From contig NZ_JAIVLB010000012.1 of NCBI RefSeq assembly GCF_020524495.1, positions 1 to 64,000 on the forward strand: DNA of 64,000 bases, read 5' to 3'. Below, one piece after another: positions 49,860 through 60,586 of this stretch. Under the pieces are notes generated by a model that saw only the letters and a program-made list of their open reading frames with translations, did no database searches and was not told where the DNA came from. The stretch comes from Bacillus stratosphericus (GTDB taxonomy: Bacteria > Bacillota > Bacilli > Bacillales > Bacillaceae). The first letter of the stretch is position 1, and every line of letters begins with the position of its first letter. The translations under genes were made by a program, and so were the position numbers.

Positions 49860-49904
49860 TTACGCCACCTCTACTTTTCGTATAGTTAACATTTCTACGA
49901 ACAT

Positions 49905-49933
49905 ATTAAATCATATAATGGTATTTTTGTAAA
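49905..49933 (-). promoter_or_regulatory. Candidate promoter of the ami operon
   Basis: On the minus strand TTTACA (49933-49928), 17-base spacer, TTTAAT (49910-49905), about 46 bases before the amiA start. The -35 is good and the -10 weak. The whole 49862-49970 stretch is very AT-rich, so other starts are possible. I saw no clear CodY, AbrB or two-component box. Confidence 0.3.
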
Positions 49934-49979
49934 TAATTGAGCTTAAATGTCTAAAAATGTTCATTTTTTAATGTAGACG

Positions 49980-50703
49980 CTAGGAAAGACGACACAGTAA
50001 AGAGGGCAACGTTGAAAAAAAGACGATTCTTGTCCCAAAGAGATCGGTCATGGTGCTCATAACGAGGATGGGCAATCCATATATAAAAGTGGATAATGTA
50101 TGTTGAGCTTATAGTATTTTAGGCAATTCAAATTTGACTCAGTGTATCTTTTACGTATTGTGTGAATAGAAATACTACGAAGCTGAAAGGCTGGGCCTAA
50201 TAAAAATACAAATAACAAACTGAACCTAGCTGATTCATTCAGTCCTAACCATAGACCAGAAGTGAAAATCTAACTATTGGCTTTTTAATAAAAAGGGCTT
50301 TTCTACTAAAAGCGGGATCATCGAATTTCTAACTGGAATGGTTCCCCCATCTATTAAAGAAAGTAGAAATACTATGATAAAAAAGATAGAAATAGAAAAT
50401 GATGCTAGTTGTAGAATATAATCAAGCAACGGAAGAAAATAATTTGACATATTTACAAATAGAAAATGAGTTTCTTTTTAGCTTAAAATGATACATAAAG
50501 AAAGGGATGAGTACCGCTCCAAGTACTTGTCCGACAAACTGCGAGACGGCCACCATTGAAGCAATCAGCGTAGAACTTGTAAATTGATACGTCAGGAAGG
50601 TTAGAACGAGAACATATAGTGAATCCCCAAAATTTAGCAAGGGTTTGCCCCCCCTAATAAAAAGTAAAATGGTAATCTCTATTTTCTCTTCATTACCATA
50701 CAT
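49980..50703 (-). pseudogene. Decayed MFS transporter gene at the head of the ami operon
   Basis: Remains of a major-facilitator drug transporter across at least three frames. The 5' part, 50703 to about 50425, is a 93-codon frame with helices (NFGDSLYVLVLTFLTYQF, TLIASMVAVSQFVGQVLG). A frameshift near 50430 moves to a frame reading LLDYILQLASFSISIFF and LSLIDGGTIPVRNSMIPLL, which stops near 50285. After more stops, 50108-49983 reads LSTFIYGLPILVMSTMTDLF, like the last helices of the family. Total length, about 240 codons, also implies internal deletion. Same strand and orientation as amiA. It could have been the amicoumacin exporter of an ancestor; that link rests only on position. Confidence 0.72.
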
Positions 50704-50770
50704 AATAATACATTATTTTCTACACTTCTACTTTTTATAACAACATTTTCTTAATTTGATACTTTTTTAC

Positions 50771-50805
50771 TAATTTAAAAAACCGCCAAAAGGCGGTTTT
50801 TTAAA
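50771..50805. terminator. Symmetric terminator of the pcrB-pcrA-ligA-yerH operon
   Basis: AAAAAACCGCC, loop AAAA, GGCGGTTTTTT, flanked by further pairing bases (TAATTT/AAATTA). Perfectly symmetric, so it can work on both strands. It directly follows the yerH stop and insulates the ami region. Confidence 0.9.
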
Positions 50806-51993
50806 TTAGTCATATATATGGACTGTTGGTTCTTTATCTTCAGCATTTTTCGTAATAAGGGCTTCTTGTTGATCAGAAGAAGTAATGTAGATTTCTATAT
50901 TTGTGCTCTTATAGTAATCCATGACTTCACCTGTTAAATATTGTGTGAAAGCCACTACTTCTGTTTTCCCATAGAATTGCATTGGAATTTCAACTTTCAT
51001 TTTTTGCATGTTTCCATTTTTATAGAAGCCTTTTCCTACCACTCCGGTGTAATTTGGGAAGTAGTCTTCTACCTTTGTCTTGAAGCGATCAAATTTTTCT
51101 GAATCATTCTTGTAGTTGCTTTTGGCATTATCTGAAGGGAAGAATACATTCTCCTCTTTGATCGTGTCCCAATTGCCGATATCAGATGATCCTGCTTTCA
51201 CATCGGTTTTGGCGATAAAGTTTCCTGGCACGATGGACGATTTTGGCGCTTGCTTATAAAGGGCAATCATCACAGGCACTTTTTCCAAACCGTCCATTTG
51301 GCGTATTCGTTTAATCACTTGTTCTGCAATTTTTTCGCCCTCTTCTAAGAGTTTTTTTGAATTTTTCGATGAATCAATGGTCACCTCTTGCTGAGGATCG
51401 CCAATATTTTCTCGATAATAATAAACGGAATTCAGCGCAAGACCAATAACGACTCCGCCAAGCTGTAAGCTGTTTTTGTCTTTTCGAATTAAGTAATTAT
51501 GCTCTAGCATCGAAGCTAAGTAGATTGGACTATTTTCGTTTTTGGACTTTGTTGATCCTGAATTTGGAAGAGGAGGGTTTAAGCCTAGGTTCTTAAAGTT
51601 TTCATCTTCTTTTTCTGCTTTTTTCAAATCACTTCCTGTTTTTTTGCGCGCCAGCCAGCTTAGAACGGTATCCTCATCTAAATGCTGTCCTTCTTGAAAA
51701 AGATAGTCGTTTGTATTAAATGACTCTGTTGCCAGGCGCATGAGACCTGTTTCAAATTCATCAATATCCAAGCGTGTATTAAGACGCTCTGCTGTTAATC
51801 CCCTTGCAGCACCTTGTTTAAACGGCAGCACCATTTTGTAATAGGAGTCAGAGATATTGTACATCGGGATGATCGCTGTTTCCTTCGTTTCATCCGTTTT
51901 TTTTGTGACTTCTTTCTCATCCTTTCCCCCAAAAGGTGCGCACGCTGACAATACCAGTGTGAGCATTGTCAGCAGCAATAACAACTTTTTCAA
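50806..51993 (-). CDS. yerH: CamS-family sex-pheromone-type lipoprotein YerH
   Basis: A 395-residue lipoprotein of the CamS family, whose cleaved signal peptide releases a pheromone-like peptide in staphylococci and enterococci; the function of the protein in Bacillus is not established. The signal peptide ends with lipobox LVLSAC (Cys17), followed by a charged linker. The start codon is TTG at 51993, preceded by GAGGAGTG; the length agrees with B. subtilis YerH. It is the last gene of the ligA operon, 15 bases after ligA, and marks the left border of the backbone at which the ami cluster sits. Confidence 0.9.
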   Translation of the reverse strand: MKKLLLLLTMLTLVLSACAPFGGKDEKEVTKKTDETKETAIIPMYNISDSYYKMVLPFKQGAARGLTAERLNTRLDIDEFETGLMRLATESFNTNDYLFQEGQHLDEDTVLSWLARKKTGSDLKKAEKEDENFKNLGLNPPLPNSGSTKSKNENSPIYLASMLEHNYLIRKDKNSLQLGGVVIGLALNSVYYYRENIGDPQQEVTIDSSKNSKKLLEEGEKIAEQVIKRIRQMDGLEKVPVMIALYKQAPKSSIVPGNFIAKTDVKAGSSDIGNWDTIKEENVFFPSDNAKSNYKNDSEKFDRFKTKVEDYFPNYTGVVGKGFYKNGNMQKMKVEIPMQFYGKTEVVAFTQYLTGEVMDYYKSTNIEIYITSSDQQEALITKNAEDKEPTVHIYD

Positions 51994-52008
51994 TAGAAAA
52001 CACTCCTC

Positions 52009-54051
<2,043 letters not shown>

Positions 54052-54059
54052 CTATCGTT

Positions 54060-56282
54060 TTATTGCTTCTCGATTGGCGCAAATGCTGCGAGTAGTCGCT
54101 TAATGCCTGTAGGGATTGGGAACGCAATATCAAGCTCTGTGCTATCTCCGCTGCCTTTCACACTTACAACCGTTCCAACTCCCCATTTTTTATGGGCAGC
54201 TTTATCACCCACAGCCCAGCCAATACTACCGGCATCTGTGTTTTGAATGGTTTGTGTTTGCGGACGTGAGACAGGCCCCCGTCTTTGCGGTCTCTCTCTT
54301 GTTTGGCCAAACGGTTTTTTCGATTCATTTTTCTCAATTAGGTTGTCCAATAAATCGGCTGGTATTTCTCTAATGAATCTTGATTCAAGGTTCATGTTCG
54401 TTCGGCCAAATAATGTTCTCATCTTGGCACTCGATAAATAAATCTCTTCTTCAGCCCGTGTGATGCCTACGTAAGCAAGGCGGCGTTCTTCTTCCATCTC
54501 TGCATCTTCCATTAATGAACGGCTGTGCGGGAAGACACCTTCCTCCATCCCCATTAAGAAAACAACCGGGAATTCTAGACCTTTGGCTGCGTGAATGGTC
54601 ATCAAGATGACAGCATCCTGATCTTCCTCCTCATTTTCATCCAGCTTATCAATGTCTGCAACTAAAGCGAGATCAGTCAGGAAGGTCACAAGCGATTTAT
54701 CTTCATTTTGTTCTTCAAAGTTCTTTGTGACGGATAGAAACTCGTCTATATTTTCTAAACGACTTTGTGCTTCAATCGTCTTTTCGACCTTAAGCGCTTC
54801 ACGATAGCCTGTTTTCTCTAGTATTTCTTCCGTTAATTCGGTGACAGATAAATAATCCTGCATATTCGTCATCTGATCAATGAGCTGTTTGAATTCATCA
54901 AGAGCATTGGCCGCCCTTGCATTTAGTCCAATGAAATCCACCTGACCAAGTGCTTCAGACCTCGACAGGTCATTCATCTCTGCATACGCAGCAATTTTCT
55001 CAACAGATGTGGCCCCGATACCACGCTTTGGTACGTTGACAATTCGCGTGAAACTAATATCGTCGTCTGGGTTTGCCACAAGTCGTAAGTATGCCAAAAT
55101 GTCTTTGATCTCTTTTCTGTCATAGAACTTCGTGCCGCCGACAATGTTGTATTGAATGTTCGCCTTCATTAATGTTTCCTCTATGACACGAGACTGAGCA
55201 TTGGTTCGATAGAGGATTGCGAAATCGGATAATTTGCGCTTTTCGCTTTGATGAAACTGACGAATCTTCCCAGCAACAAATTGACCTTCATCGAATTCAT
55301 TATCTGCTCGGTAATAGGCAACCTTCGCACCTTCATCATTTTCTGTCCAAAGTTTTTTTGGTTTACGGTTTGCATTGTTTTGTATGACCATATTCGCGGC
55401 ATGCAAAATTCGTTTAGTGGATCTGTAATTTTGTTCAAGAAGAATCACTTCACTGGACGGGTAATCTTTTTCAAAGGAGAGAATGTTTGTAATATCCGCT
55501 CCACGCCAGCGATAAATGGACTGATCTGAGTCACCGACGACACAAATGTTTTGAAAACGCTGAGCCAGTAGTTTCACAAGCATGTACTGCGCTCTGTTTG
55601 TATCCTGATACTCATCAACATGAATGTATTGGAATTTCCGCTGGTAATGCTCTAATACTTCAGGGATGCGTTCAAACAGACGAATCGTCATCATAATCAA
55701 ATCATCAAAATCAAGTGATTGGTTTTTGAGCAATCGTTTTTGATAATCTGTATACACGTCGCTGACCACTTGATCGTAGAAGTCAGCATTTGTTTTTGCA
55801 TATTCTTCTGCGTCTATGAGTTCGTTTTTTGCATTGCTGATCGATCCTAAAATACTGCGTGGGTCGAACTTTTTAGGATCAATATTTCGTTCTTTTAAAA
55901 TGTTCTTAATCACTGAAAGCTGATCAGATGTGTCTAATATAGAGAAGTTGCGATTCACACCAATCCGGTCAATATCCCGTCTTAAAATTCGGACACACAT
56001 GCTGTGAAAAGTAGAGATCCAAATGTCATCTGCACCCGGTCCTAAAATAGCTTCTACACGTTCACGCATTTCACGTGCAGCTTTATTCGTAAACGTAATC
56101 GCTAAAATGTTCCACGGAGCTACATGCTTTTCTGCCATTAAGTACGCAATTCGATGTGTGAGCACTCGTGTTTTACCACTTCCTGCTCCTGCCATCAGTA
56201 ATAGCGGACCGTCTGTTGCTTTGACCGCTTCTTTCTGCGCATCATTCAGCCCTTCTAATAGATGATTCGATATTTCATTCAT
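54060..56282 (-). CDS. pcrA: ATP-dependent DNA helicase PcrA
   Basis: Superfamily-1 3'-5' helicase of 740 residues, essential in Bacillus for repair, plasmid rolling-circle replication and clearing of RecA and RNA polymerase. Motifs seen: Walker [10 protein letters not shown], motif Ia ITFTNKAA, motif [10 protein letters not shown], motif [17 protein letters not shown], motif [10 protein letters not shown], motif [15 protein letters not shown] and motif [13 protein letters not shown] place the start at ATG 56282 (MNEISNHLL), since B. subtilis PcrA begins the same way and GGCGGTGA stands before it; a TTG five codons earlier is less likely. The C terminus holds the TUDOR-like RNA-polymerase interaction region ([14 protein letters not shown]). 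Confidence 0.98.
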   Translation of the reverse strand: MNEISNHLLEGLNDAQKEAVKATDGPLLLMAGAGSGKTRVLTHRIAYLMAEKHVAPWNILAITFTNKAAREMRERVEAILGPGADDIWISTFHSMCVRILRRDIDRIGVNRNFSILDTSDQLSVIKNILKERNIDPKKFDPRSILGSISNAKNELIDAEEYAKTNADFYDQVVSDVYTDYQKRLLKNQSLDFDDLIMMTIRLFERIPEVLEHYQRKFQYIHVDEYQDTNRAQYMLVKLLAQRFQNICVVGDSDQSIYRWRGADITNILSFEKDYPSSEVILLEQNYRSTKRILHAANMVIQNNANRKPKKLWTENDEGAKVAYYRADNEFDEGQFVAGKIRQFHQSEKRKLSDFAILYRTNAQSRVIEETLMKANIQYNIVGGTKFYDRKEIKDILAYLRLVANPDDDISFTRIVNVPKRGIGATSVEKIAAYAEMNDLSRSEALGQVDFIGLNARAANALDEFKQLIDQMTNMQDYLSVTELTEEILEKTGYREALKVEKTIEAQSRLENIDEFLSVTKNFEEQNEDKSLVTFLTDLALVADIDKLDENEEEDQDAVILMTIHAAKGLEFPVVFLMGMEEGVFPHSRSLMEDAEMEEERRLAYVGITRAEEEIYLSSAKMRTLFGRTNMNLESRFIREIPADLLDNLIEKNESKKPFGQTRERPQRRGPVSRPQTQTIQNTDAGSIGWAVGDKAAHKKWGVGTVVSVKGSGDSTELDIAFPIPTGIKRLLAAFAPIEKQ

Positions 56283-56338
56283 TACATTCACCGCCAATTC
56301 GAACTTTTGTTCCCTTTAATCCATTTCGTCTTGTTTGA

Positions 56339-57031
56339 TTATGATGATTTTTTGACTGCGTCGACTGTCTTTAACGCTTCTTTGAAATGATCATAAATGA
56401 CGTTTCCTACAACAACCACGTCTGCATGCTGGGCAAAGTCCTTTGCCTGCTCTGCGTTCTCAATGCCGCCACCATAAAAAAGAACCGTTTCATGAAGCAC
56501 TGCTTTTGTTTCTTTGACAAGATCTATGTCTCCAAGCGTCCCGCTGTATTCTAGATAAAAAATGGGCAGTTTCATCAAATGCTCTGCCACTCTTGCATAT
56601 GCTCTTACGTCATCTATATCCAACGCCGTATTTGCCTCTGTGAGCTTGGCCACTTTACAATCTTCGTTTAAGATCACATATCCTTCCGGCACAATCTCTT
56701 CCATTGACATCAAATCACCGTACTCCTTCATCGCATCTTTGTGAAGCCCAACAATCCAATCTTGATTGGTGCTGTTTAACACGGTGGGGATGAAATACAT
56801 ATCGAAGCCCGGTACAATCATCTCATGTGTCGAAATTTCAAGCACACATGGGACAAGAAATCTGCGGACCTTTGACATCAATTGGAGCACGTTGTCCTCT
56901 GTCACATTGTCACTTCCGCCAATCAATATGGCATCCGTACCAGATTCGCAAATGGCCTCTAGCTGTTCATCGGAAATCTCTTTATTTGGATCGAGTTTAA
57001 AGACGTGCTTCCACTCGGTAACATCATACAT
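56339..57031 (-). CDS. pcrB: Heptaprenylglyceryl phosphate synthase PcrB
   Basis: A TIM-barrel prenyltransferase of 230 residues that joins heptaprenyl diphosphate to sn-glycerol-1-phosphate, giving an archaeal-type ether lipid in Bacillus membranes. Motifs: [17 protein letters not shown] near 28-44, the [10 protein letters not shown] segment near 160 and the phosphate-binding [11 protein letters not shown] near 190. The start at 57031 ([17 protein letters not shown]) is chosen since GGAGG lies about 10 bases before it; an ATG nine codons upstream has no ribosome site. First gene of pcrB-pcrA-ligA-yerH. Confidence 0.96.
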   Translation of the reverse strand: MYDVTEWKHVFKLDPNKEISDEQLEAICESGTDAILIGGSDNVTEDNVLQLMSKVRRFLVPCVLEISTHEMIVPGFDMYFIPTVLNSTNQDWIVGLHKDAMKEYGDLMSMEEIVPEGYVILNEDCKVAKLTEANTALDIDDVRAYARVAEHLMKLPIFYLEYSGTLGDIDLVKETKAVLHETVLFYGGGIENAEQAKDFAQHADVVVVGNVIYDHFKEALKTVDAVKKSS

Positions 57032-57069
57032 GAAAAACGTTCCTCCATTTCGTTTCATTCCATTTAAAT

Positions 57070-57097
57070 ATTATAACAAAATCAGTGACCGCAAAAA
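57070..57097 (-). promoter_or_regulatory. Promoter of the pcrB-pcrA-ligA-yerH operon
   Basis: On the minus strand a consensus TATAAT (57075-57070) has an extended -10 (TGT before it) and a weak -35, TTTTTG (57097-57092), 16 bases upstream. It gives a leader of about 30 bases before pcrB. Confidence 0.55.
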
Positions 57098-57346
57098 ACG
57101 GGTAACCTCCTTCAGCTAAAAGTTTCACTTTTTTTAGCTGACATTCTTGATCAATCACGTTTAAAGAACATAGAGAAGTGAATGGAATGAGGAGAAAAGT
57201 ATTTCTTGAGAAAAGGTTCGGGGAATGAAACGGAATTCTTATCAGATGATAGATAATAAAAGAAATCGAGGCAAGTTTCCGGCAGATTTTCATATTTACT
57301 ACTGGCTTCTGCCTCTTCCAGTTGCTTAGAATTTCATTCGTTCCAA

Positions 57347-57524
57347 CAAAACACCGAAAAAGATCAAATGAGTATGCATTCAGGTGAACATGTCATTGAT
57401 TTAAAGCCAAATGACGGAGAAACATTCGTGTTGTGGTCGAACATTAGGTGTTAAGGAAATCATCACAGAAAAAGATGGAGTTATTGGCGAGCTGAATAAA
57501 ATAAAACAGAGCCATTACAACTGA
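57347..57524 (+). pseudogene. Small decayed reading frame between pcrB and yerC
   Basis: In the 570-base spacer between pcrB and yerC, the plus strand reads MSMHSGEHVIDLKPNDGETF and on to LWSNIRC before a stop at 57452, then in a shifted frame GVKEIITEKDGVIGELNKIK to a stop at 57522. The composition is protein-like, but there is no good start or ribosome site and the frame is broken. It may be the tail of a lost gene. I do not recognise the family. The rest of 57100-57602 contains only the two hairpins listed separately. Confidence 0.3.
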
Positions 57525-57532
57525 AATGGCTC
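57490..57532 (-). terminator. Terminator downstream of yerC
   Basis: Read on the minus strand, GAGCCATT (57532-57525), an 8-base loop and AATGGCTC (57516-57509) form a perfect stem followed by TGTTTTATTTTATTC. It lies about 70 bases past the yerC stop. Confidence 0.7.
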
Positions 57533-57554
57533 AAAGTGTTCATCTGAGAAAAGC

Positions 57555-57591
57555 TGTAAACAAATCCGTTTCGCAAAAAGGATTGTTTACA
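57555..57591. repeat. Inverted repeat just after yerC
   Basis: TGTAAACAAATCC (57555-57567) and GGATTGTTTACA (57580-57591) pair over 12 bases with one bulged A and a 12-base loop. It lies 12 bases after the yerC stop, before the terminator, and has no T-run of its own; it could protect the mRNA 3' end or bind a protein. Confidence 0.5.
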
Positions 57592-57602
57592 GGAAGACTC
57601 CT

Positions 57603-57917
57603 TTAATTTGTTTCGTCATTTGCTTGTTGCTCTGCTACGCGGTCAAGTGCCATCGTATAGGCATCATTTCCATAGTTCAAGCAGCGTTTGACACGTGAGA
57701 TAGTTGCCGTACTCGCACCTGTTTCCGTTTCAATTTTATGATACGTGTTTCCCTCGCGAAGCATACGCGCTACTTCAAGACGCTGTGATAAAGATTGGAT
57801 TTCATTGATGGTGCACAAATCATCAAAGAATCGATAGCATTCTTCCAGGTCTTTAAGGGATAAGATGGAGTTGAATAACTGATCTAAGCTTTTGCCCCTT
57901 AATTTATCAATTTGCAT
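57603..57917 (-). CDS. yerC: TrpR-related YerC/YecD family DNA-binding protein
   Basis: A 104-residue helix-turn-helix protein of the TrpR superfamily. The N-terminal helices (LRGKSLDQLFNSILSLKDLEE) form the dimer, and the reading head is RMLREGNTYHKIETETGASTATISRVKRCL near 60-90. Same length as B. subtilis YerC. Its regulon is not known to me. The ATG follows AAAGGAGAAGATGTATAAAG. It lies between pcrB and the yerA-like gene; the yerB lipoprotein gene that lies beside it in B. subtilis is not here. Confidence 0.93.
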   Translation of the reverse strand: MQIDKLRGKSLDQLFNSILSLKDLEECYRFFDDLCTINEIQSLSQRLEVARMLREGNTYHKIETETGASTATISRVKRCLNYGNDAYTMALDRVAEQQANDETN

Positions 57918-58472
57918 CTTTATACATCTTCTCCTTTACTATTGGCACACCGCTTCGCACGAAAATCTTCCGAGAAAGCGGTATCTTTTCTGACTCATTT
58001 TTTTCAACCTCAGCAATGAGCTTTGAACTATAATCATGACAGGTTTGGTGCTACGCTGAAAATGCCGCCAGGTTCTTTCGTAAGCCGAAGCTTCTTTATC
58101 GTAAACAAATTCGACAAGTTTTGTCATATTCCTTGTGCGACAATCTGACAAACTTGTTTGTTCTGATTTCGAGATCACTTCTGCACTGTTAGGTCTGCCT
58201 TAAATACAGTATGTGTGGAAAGCTTACCGAGACAACAAATATGCACCCCGTCTTGCTTGATCGATCAAAATATATTGGTCGGCCAGCGTAACCGACAGAT
58301 TCATTTTACAATTAGGACACTTCATTCGTCATGTCAAGCCCTCTGCTTTGTCAACATCTCCATATAAGATGATCTCACCTTACATAGAAGCGAAGAGACC
58401 CATTGCTCACTTCTGCCCTATAACAGCAGTCAGAAATCAGACAAAGATGATACAGCTCCACTCTGTTATATT
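57918..58472. other. 555-base spacer between yerC and yerA, probable gene-loss site
   Basis: In B. subtilis the lipoprotein gene yerB lies here; nothing resembling it is visible. The minus strand holds the tiny CxxC frame (listed separately), a 79-codon frame at 57939-58178 with no ribosome site or recognisable motif, and a good promoter-like pair TTGACA (58337-58332), 17 bases, TAATTG (58314-58309). The pair could drive yerC with a long leader. Confidence 0.4.
58224..58325 (-). CDS. Possible 33-residue CxxC mini-protein
   Basis: Frame MKCPNCKMNLSVTLADQY through to RRGAYLLSR and stop. The N-terminal CPNC is half of a zinc ribbon; no second Cys pair exists. The composition is protein-like, but the ribosome site is poor (GACATGACGA before the ATG) and it overlaps a promoter-like sequence. 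It may be a real small protein or the stub of a truncated zinc-ribbon gene. Confidence 0.28.
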   Translation of the reverse strand: MKCPNCKMNLSVTLADQYILIDQARRGAYLLSR

Positions 58473-60215
58473 TTAACGCATTATAGACGGAAAGAGTACA
58501 GTTTTTTTCATGACATCAAATATTCCTCTTGGTGTCACTCGAATATAAGGCAAGTGTGTACTTTGGAAAAAGACGAGTGTATCAATTGGACAATCAAATG
58601 GATACCCGCGCTCTATGAGCAGCTTGCGTAATGTTTGTTCCTGATGAAGAACAGTCTCAAACGGTTCAGATGATGCACAGCCGGATAATTGCAGCGGTAT
58701 TTCATGCAAAATCTTTCCGTTCTCTGTGAGCACGATCCCTCCGCCGATTTCTTTCATTCGCTTATGAGCAAGCATCATATCCTCTTTATTTTTCCCGATG
58801 ACTAATATGTCACCAGTTGTTGAAAATGAGCTGACAAAGCCTTGTATCTTGTTTGCAAAGCCTTTTAGCATTGTATTCACACGCCACTCGCCTTTTCGAT
58901 CAATCAGGCTAAAGAAGCTTTGATCATGGTCACATGACAGTTGATTGACAGAGTTATCAATCTCCACTGTATAAGGCTCCATGATGACGGCATTTCTCAT
59001 TTTTACACCAAGCGGCATAGAGAATTGCAAATCGCTCATTGTCAGGTCATAGCTTAAGTCTAGTGGAACAAGCCCGCCGTTTTCCCATTTTGTTTCTTTG
59101 AATTGATGCTGGTTTTCGCCTTCTAATTTGAGAATTACCCCTTTGGATAAAACTGTTTCAGGATTTGGATTCAACGGATCATCTAAAATATTCAAAGAAG
59201 CCAATCGACCAGGTCCGACAACTCCTAATAAGTCATCAATTTGATAGTATTTCGCAATGTTAAATGTCGCCATATTGTACGCATCAATGATGGGTACACC
59301 TTCTTTAAGTGCAATTGAAATTAAGCGATTAATCATGCCTTCTTCATAAAAGTGGGGGGCGGATCCATCTGTTGTATAAAAAAAGTGATCATACTGTCTA
59401 AAATCACGCTCATGAAGTTCTCTTAAGATATTCACTAAATCTGGGCGAATGGAAGAATGACGCAGTGATACATAATAGCCAAGGGACAATCGTTTTAGCA
59501 CATCGTCCGCATTCATCGCTTCATGATCACTGTCCGCTCCAAACAGCTTCATTTTTGTTAGCGTTTTCTCAGAAGCACCGGGAAAATGCCCTTCAATCCG
59601 TTTTCTCTGCTTCTTCGTTTCTTGCATGCAATATAAAATGAGATCATCACCGTCCATCAATCTTGGCCAGCTTGTTAATTCGCCGCCTTGAAGGACGTCA
59701 GGATGATCAATCCATTCCTTGCGATAATTGATAGGAAGCACCTCATCTTCATATCTCACTTCAGTTTGAAGATCGTATCTGGACCACCAAAAATATTGAA
59801 ATGGCTGCTTTTTTAATTCACATAAAGTGGAAAGCGCTTTCTTTTCATTGCTCTGCAAGAGAAGAAATAAGTTATCGCTGACCATCGTTGTTGTGCCAAA
59901 TTGAGACACATATTCTGCAAGTGATTGGGGATTATAAATATGGAACGGATGCGCATGAGGCTCAATATACCCTGGCACAATGTATTTCCCTTTACAATCA
60001 ATTACACGTTTAGCTGATTTATTTTGAGGAAGCTCTGCTCCGACATAAACAATTCGATCATCATGTATCCAAATATTTGCCTTCACCCATTGCTTTAAAA
60101 ACGGGTTTAGCACGAGTCCATTCATTAAAAGGAGTGTTGGAACTATTTTTGAGTCGACTACATCGATTTGTGTACGGATGTCATTGTTTCTCCAATTAAA
60201 AGTACGTTCGGACAT
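58473..60215 (-). CDS. yerA: Adenine-deaminase-like amidohydrolase YerA
   Basis: A 580-residue metal-dependent hydrolase like B. subtilis YerA and AdeC. N-terminal beta-sandwich, then the TIM barrel with metal motif EPHAHPFH near 87-94, HSSIRPD near 255 and FYTTDGSAPHF near 280, and the adenine-deaminase C-terminal domain from about 420 (KGFANKIQGFVSSFSTTGDILV, GGGIVLTENGK). It may deaminate adenine or a related compound; YerA of B. subtilis has no proven activity that I can recall, so I do not claim the substrate. ATG after AAGGAGAGTATGTGA. It shares a spacer with the divergent DUF2892 gene. Confidence 0.88.
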   Translation of the reverse strand: MSERTFNWRNNDIRTQIDVVDSKIVPTLLLMNGLVLNPFLKQWVKANIWIHDDRIVYVGAELPQNKSAKRVIDCKGKYIVPGYIEPHAHPFHIYNPQSLAEYVSQFGTTTMVSDNLFLLLQSNEKKALSTLCELKKQPFQYFWWSRYDLQTEVRYEDEVLPINYRKEWIDHPDVLQGGELTSWPRLMDGDDLILYCMQETKKQRKRIEGHFPGASEKTLTKMKLFGADSDHEAMNADDVLKRLSLGYYVSLRHSSIRPDLVNILRELHERDFRQYDHFFYTTDGSAPHFYEEGMINRLISIALKEGVPIIDAYNMATFNIAKYYQIDDLLGVVGPGRLASLNILDDPLNPNPETVLSKGVILKLEGENQHQFKETKWENGGLVPLDLSYDLTMSDLQFSMPLGVKMRNAVIMEPYTVEIDNSVNQLSCDHDQSFFSLIDRKGEWRVNTMLKGFANKIQGFVSSFSTTGDILVIGKNKEDMMLAHKRMKEIGGGIVLTENGKILHEIPLQLSGCASSEPFETVLHQEQTLRKLLIERGYPFDCPIDTLVFFQSTHLPYIRVTPRGIFDVMKKTVLFPSIMR

Positions 60216-60248
60216 TCACATACTCTCCTTCATTTGTATTAGCCCTAT

Positions 60249-60289
60249 CGTAACATAACGAATCATGTTACGCATTAATGAAACGTTAC
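60249..60289. promoter_or_regulatory. Operator-like inverted repeat in the yerA/DUF2892 divergent spacer
   Basis: CGTAACAT (60249-60256) and ATGTTACG (60265-60272) are a perfect 8-base inverted repeat with 8-base spacing, about 35 bases before the yerA start; a third half-site CGTTAC lies at 60284-60289. No T-run follows on either strand, so a repressor site is more likely than a terminator. The regulator is unknown. Confidence 0.5.
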
Positions 60290-60339
60290 AATTTCTTGAA
60301 ATCACACTTAAAATAATTTAAAAAGGAGATTCACATTCA

Positions 60340-60561
60340 ATGAAACCTAATCTTGACTTAATGGAAGCGCTCATTAGAATTGCCTGCGGAATGACGATAT
60401 GTACTGTGGCTGGATCCTTATATTCAAGAAGACCATGGAGTAAAATGCTTCTTTTCAGCATCATGTTTGGCGGTATGAAGATGGCATCTGGTATTCTTCG
60501 TTTTTGTCCAGTGACGTATATGTGTGAGCAGCAGGACACACATAAAGAGAAGGCTGAATGA
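60340..60561 (+). CDS. DUF2892 small membrane protein
   Basis: A 73-residue protein of the DUF2892 (YgaP transmembrane domain) type: begins MKPNLDLMEALIRI, has two hydrophobic stretches at about 10-28 and 36-52, and the family ending GILRFCPVTYMCEQ with two Cys. Family members are fused to or lie near rhodanese domains in other genomes, but there is none here. RBS AAAAAGGAG lies 11 bases before the ATG. Monocistronic, with its own terminator. Confidence 0.8.
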   Translation: MKPNLDLMEALIRIACGMTICTVAGSLYSRRPWSKMLLFSIMFGGMKMASGILRFCPVTYMCEQQDTHKEKAE

Positions 60562-60577
60562 GACAGCCTTCTTTTTT
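60549..60577 (+). terminator. Terminator of the DUF2892 gene
   Basis: GAAGGCT (60549-60555) pairs with AGCCTTC (60565-60571) and TTTTTT follows. The convergent yodQ ends at 60587, so it may also stop readthrough from the other side. Confidence 0.85.
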
Positions 60578-60586
60578 ATGACCCCA

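Noticed and set aside
57555-57591. Second cre site at the TGTAAACA arms after yerC
   Set aside because: The arms are 12 bases apart instead of forming the compact 14-base palindrome of a cre box.
57939-58178. 79-codon minus-strand frame before yerC
   Set aside because: No ribosome site, no recognisable domain, low-quality composition; mentioned only in the spacer description.
60318-60539. 73-codon minus-strand frame opposite the DUF2892 gene
   Set aside because: The plus-strand frame has the ribosome site, membrane helices, family ending and terminator; the opposite frame has none.
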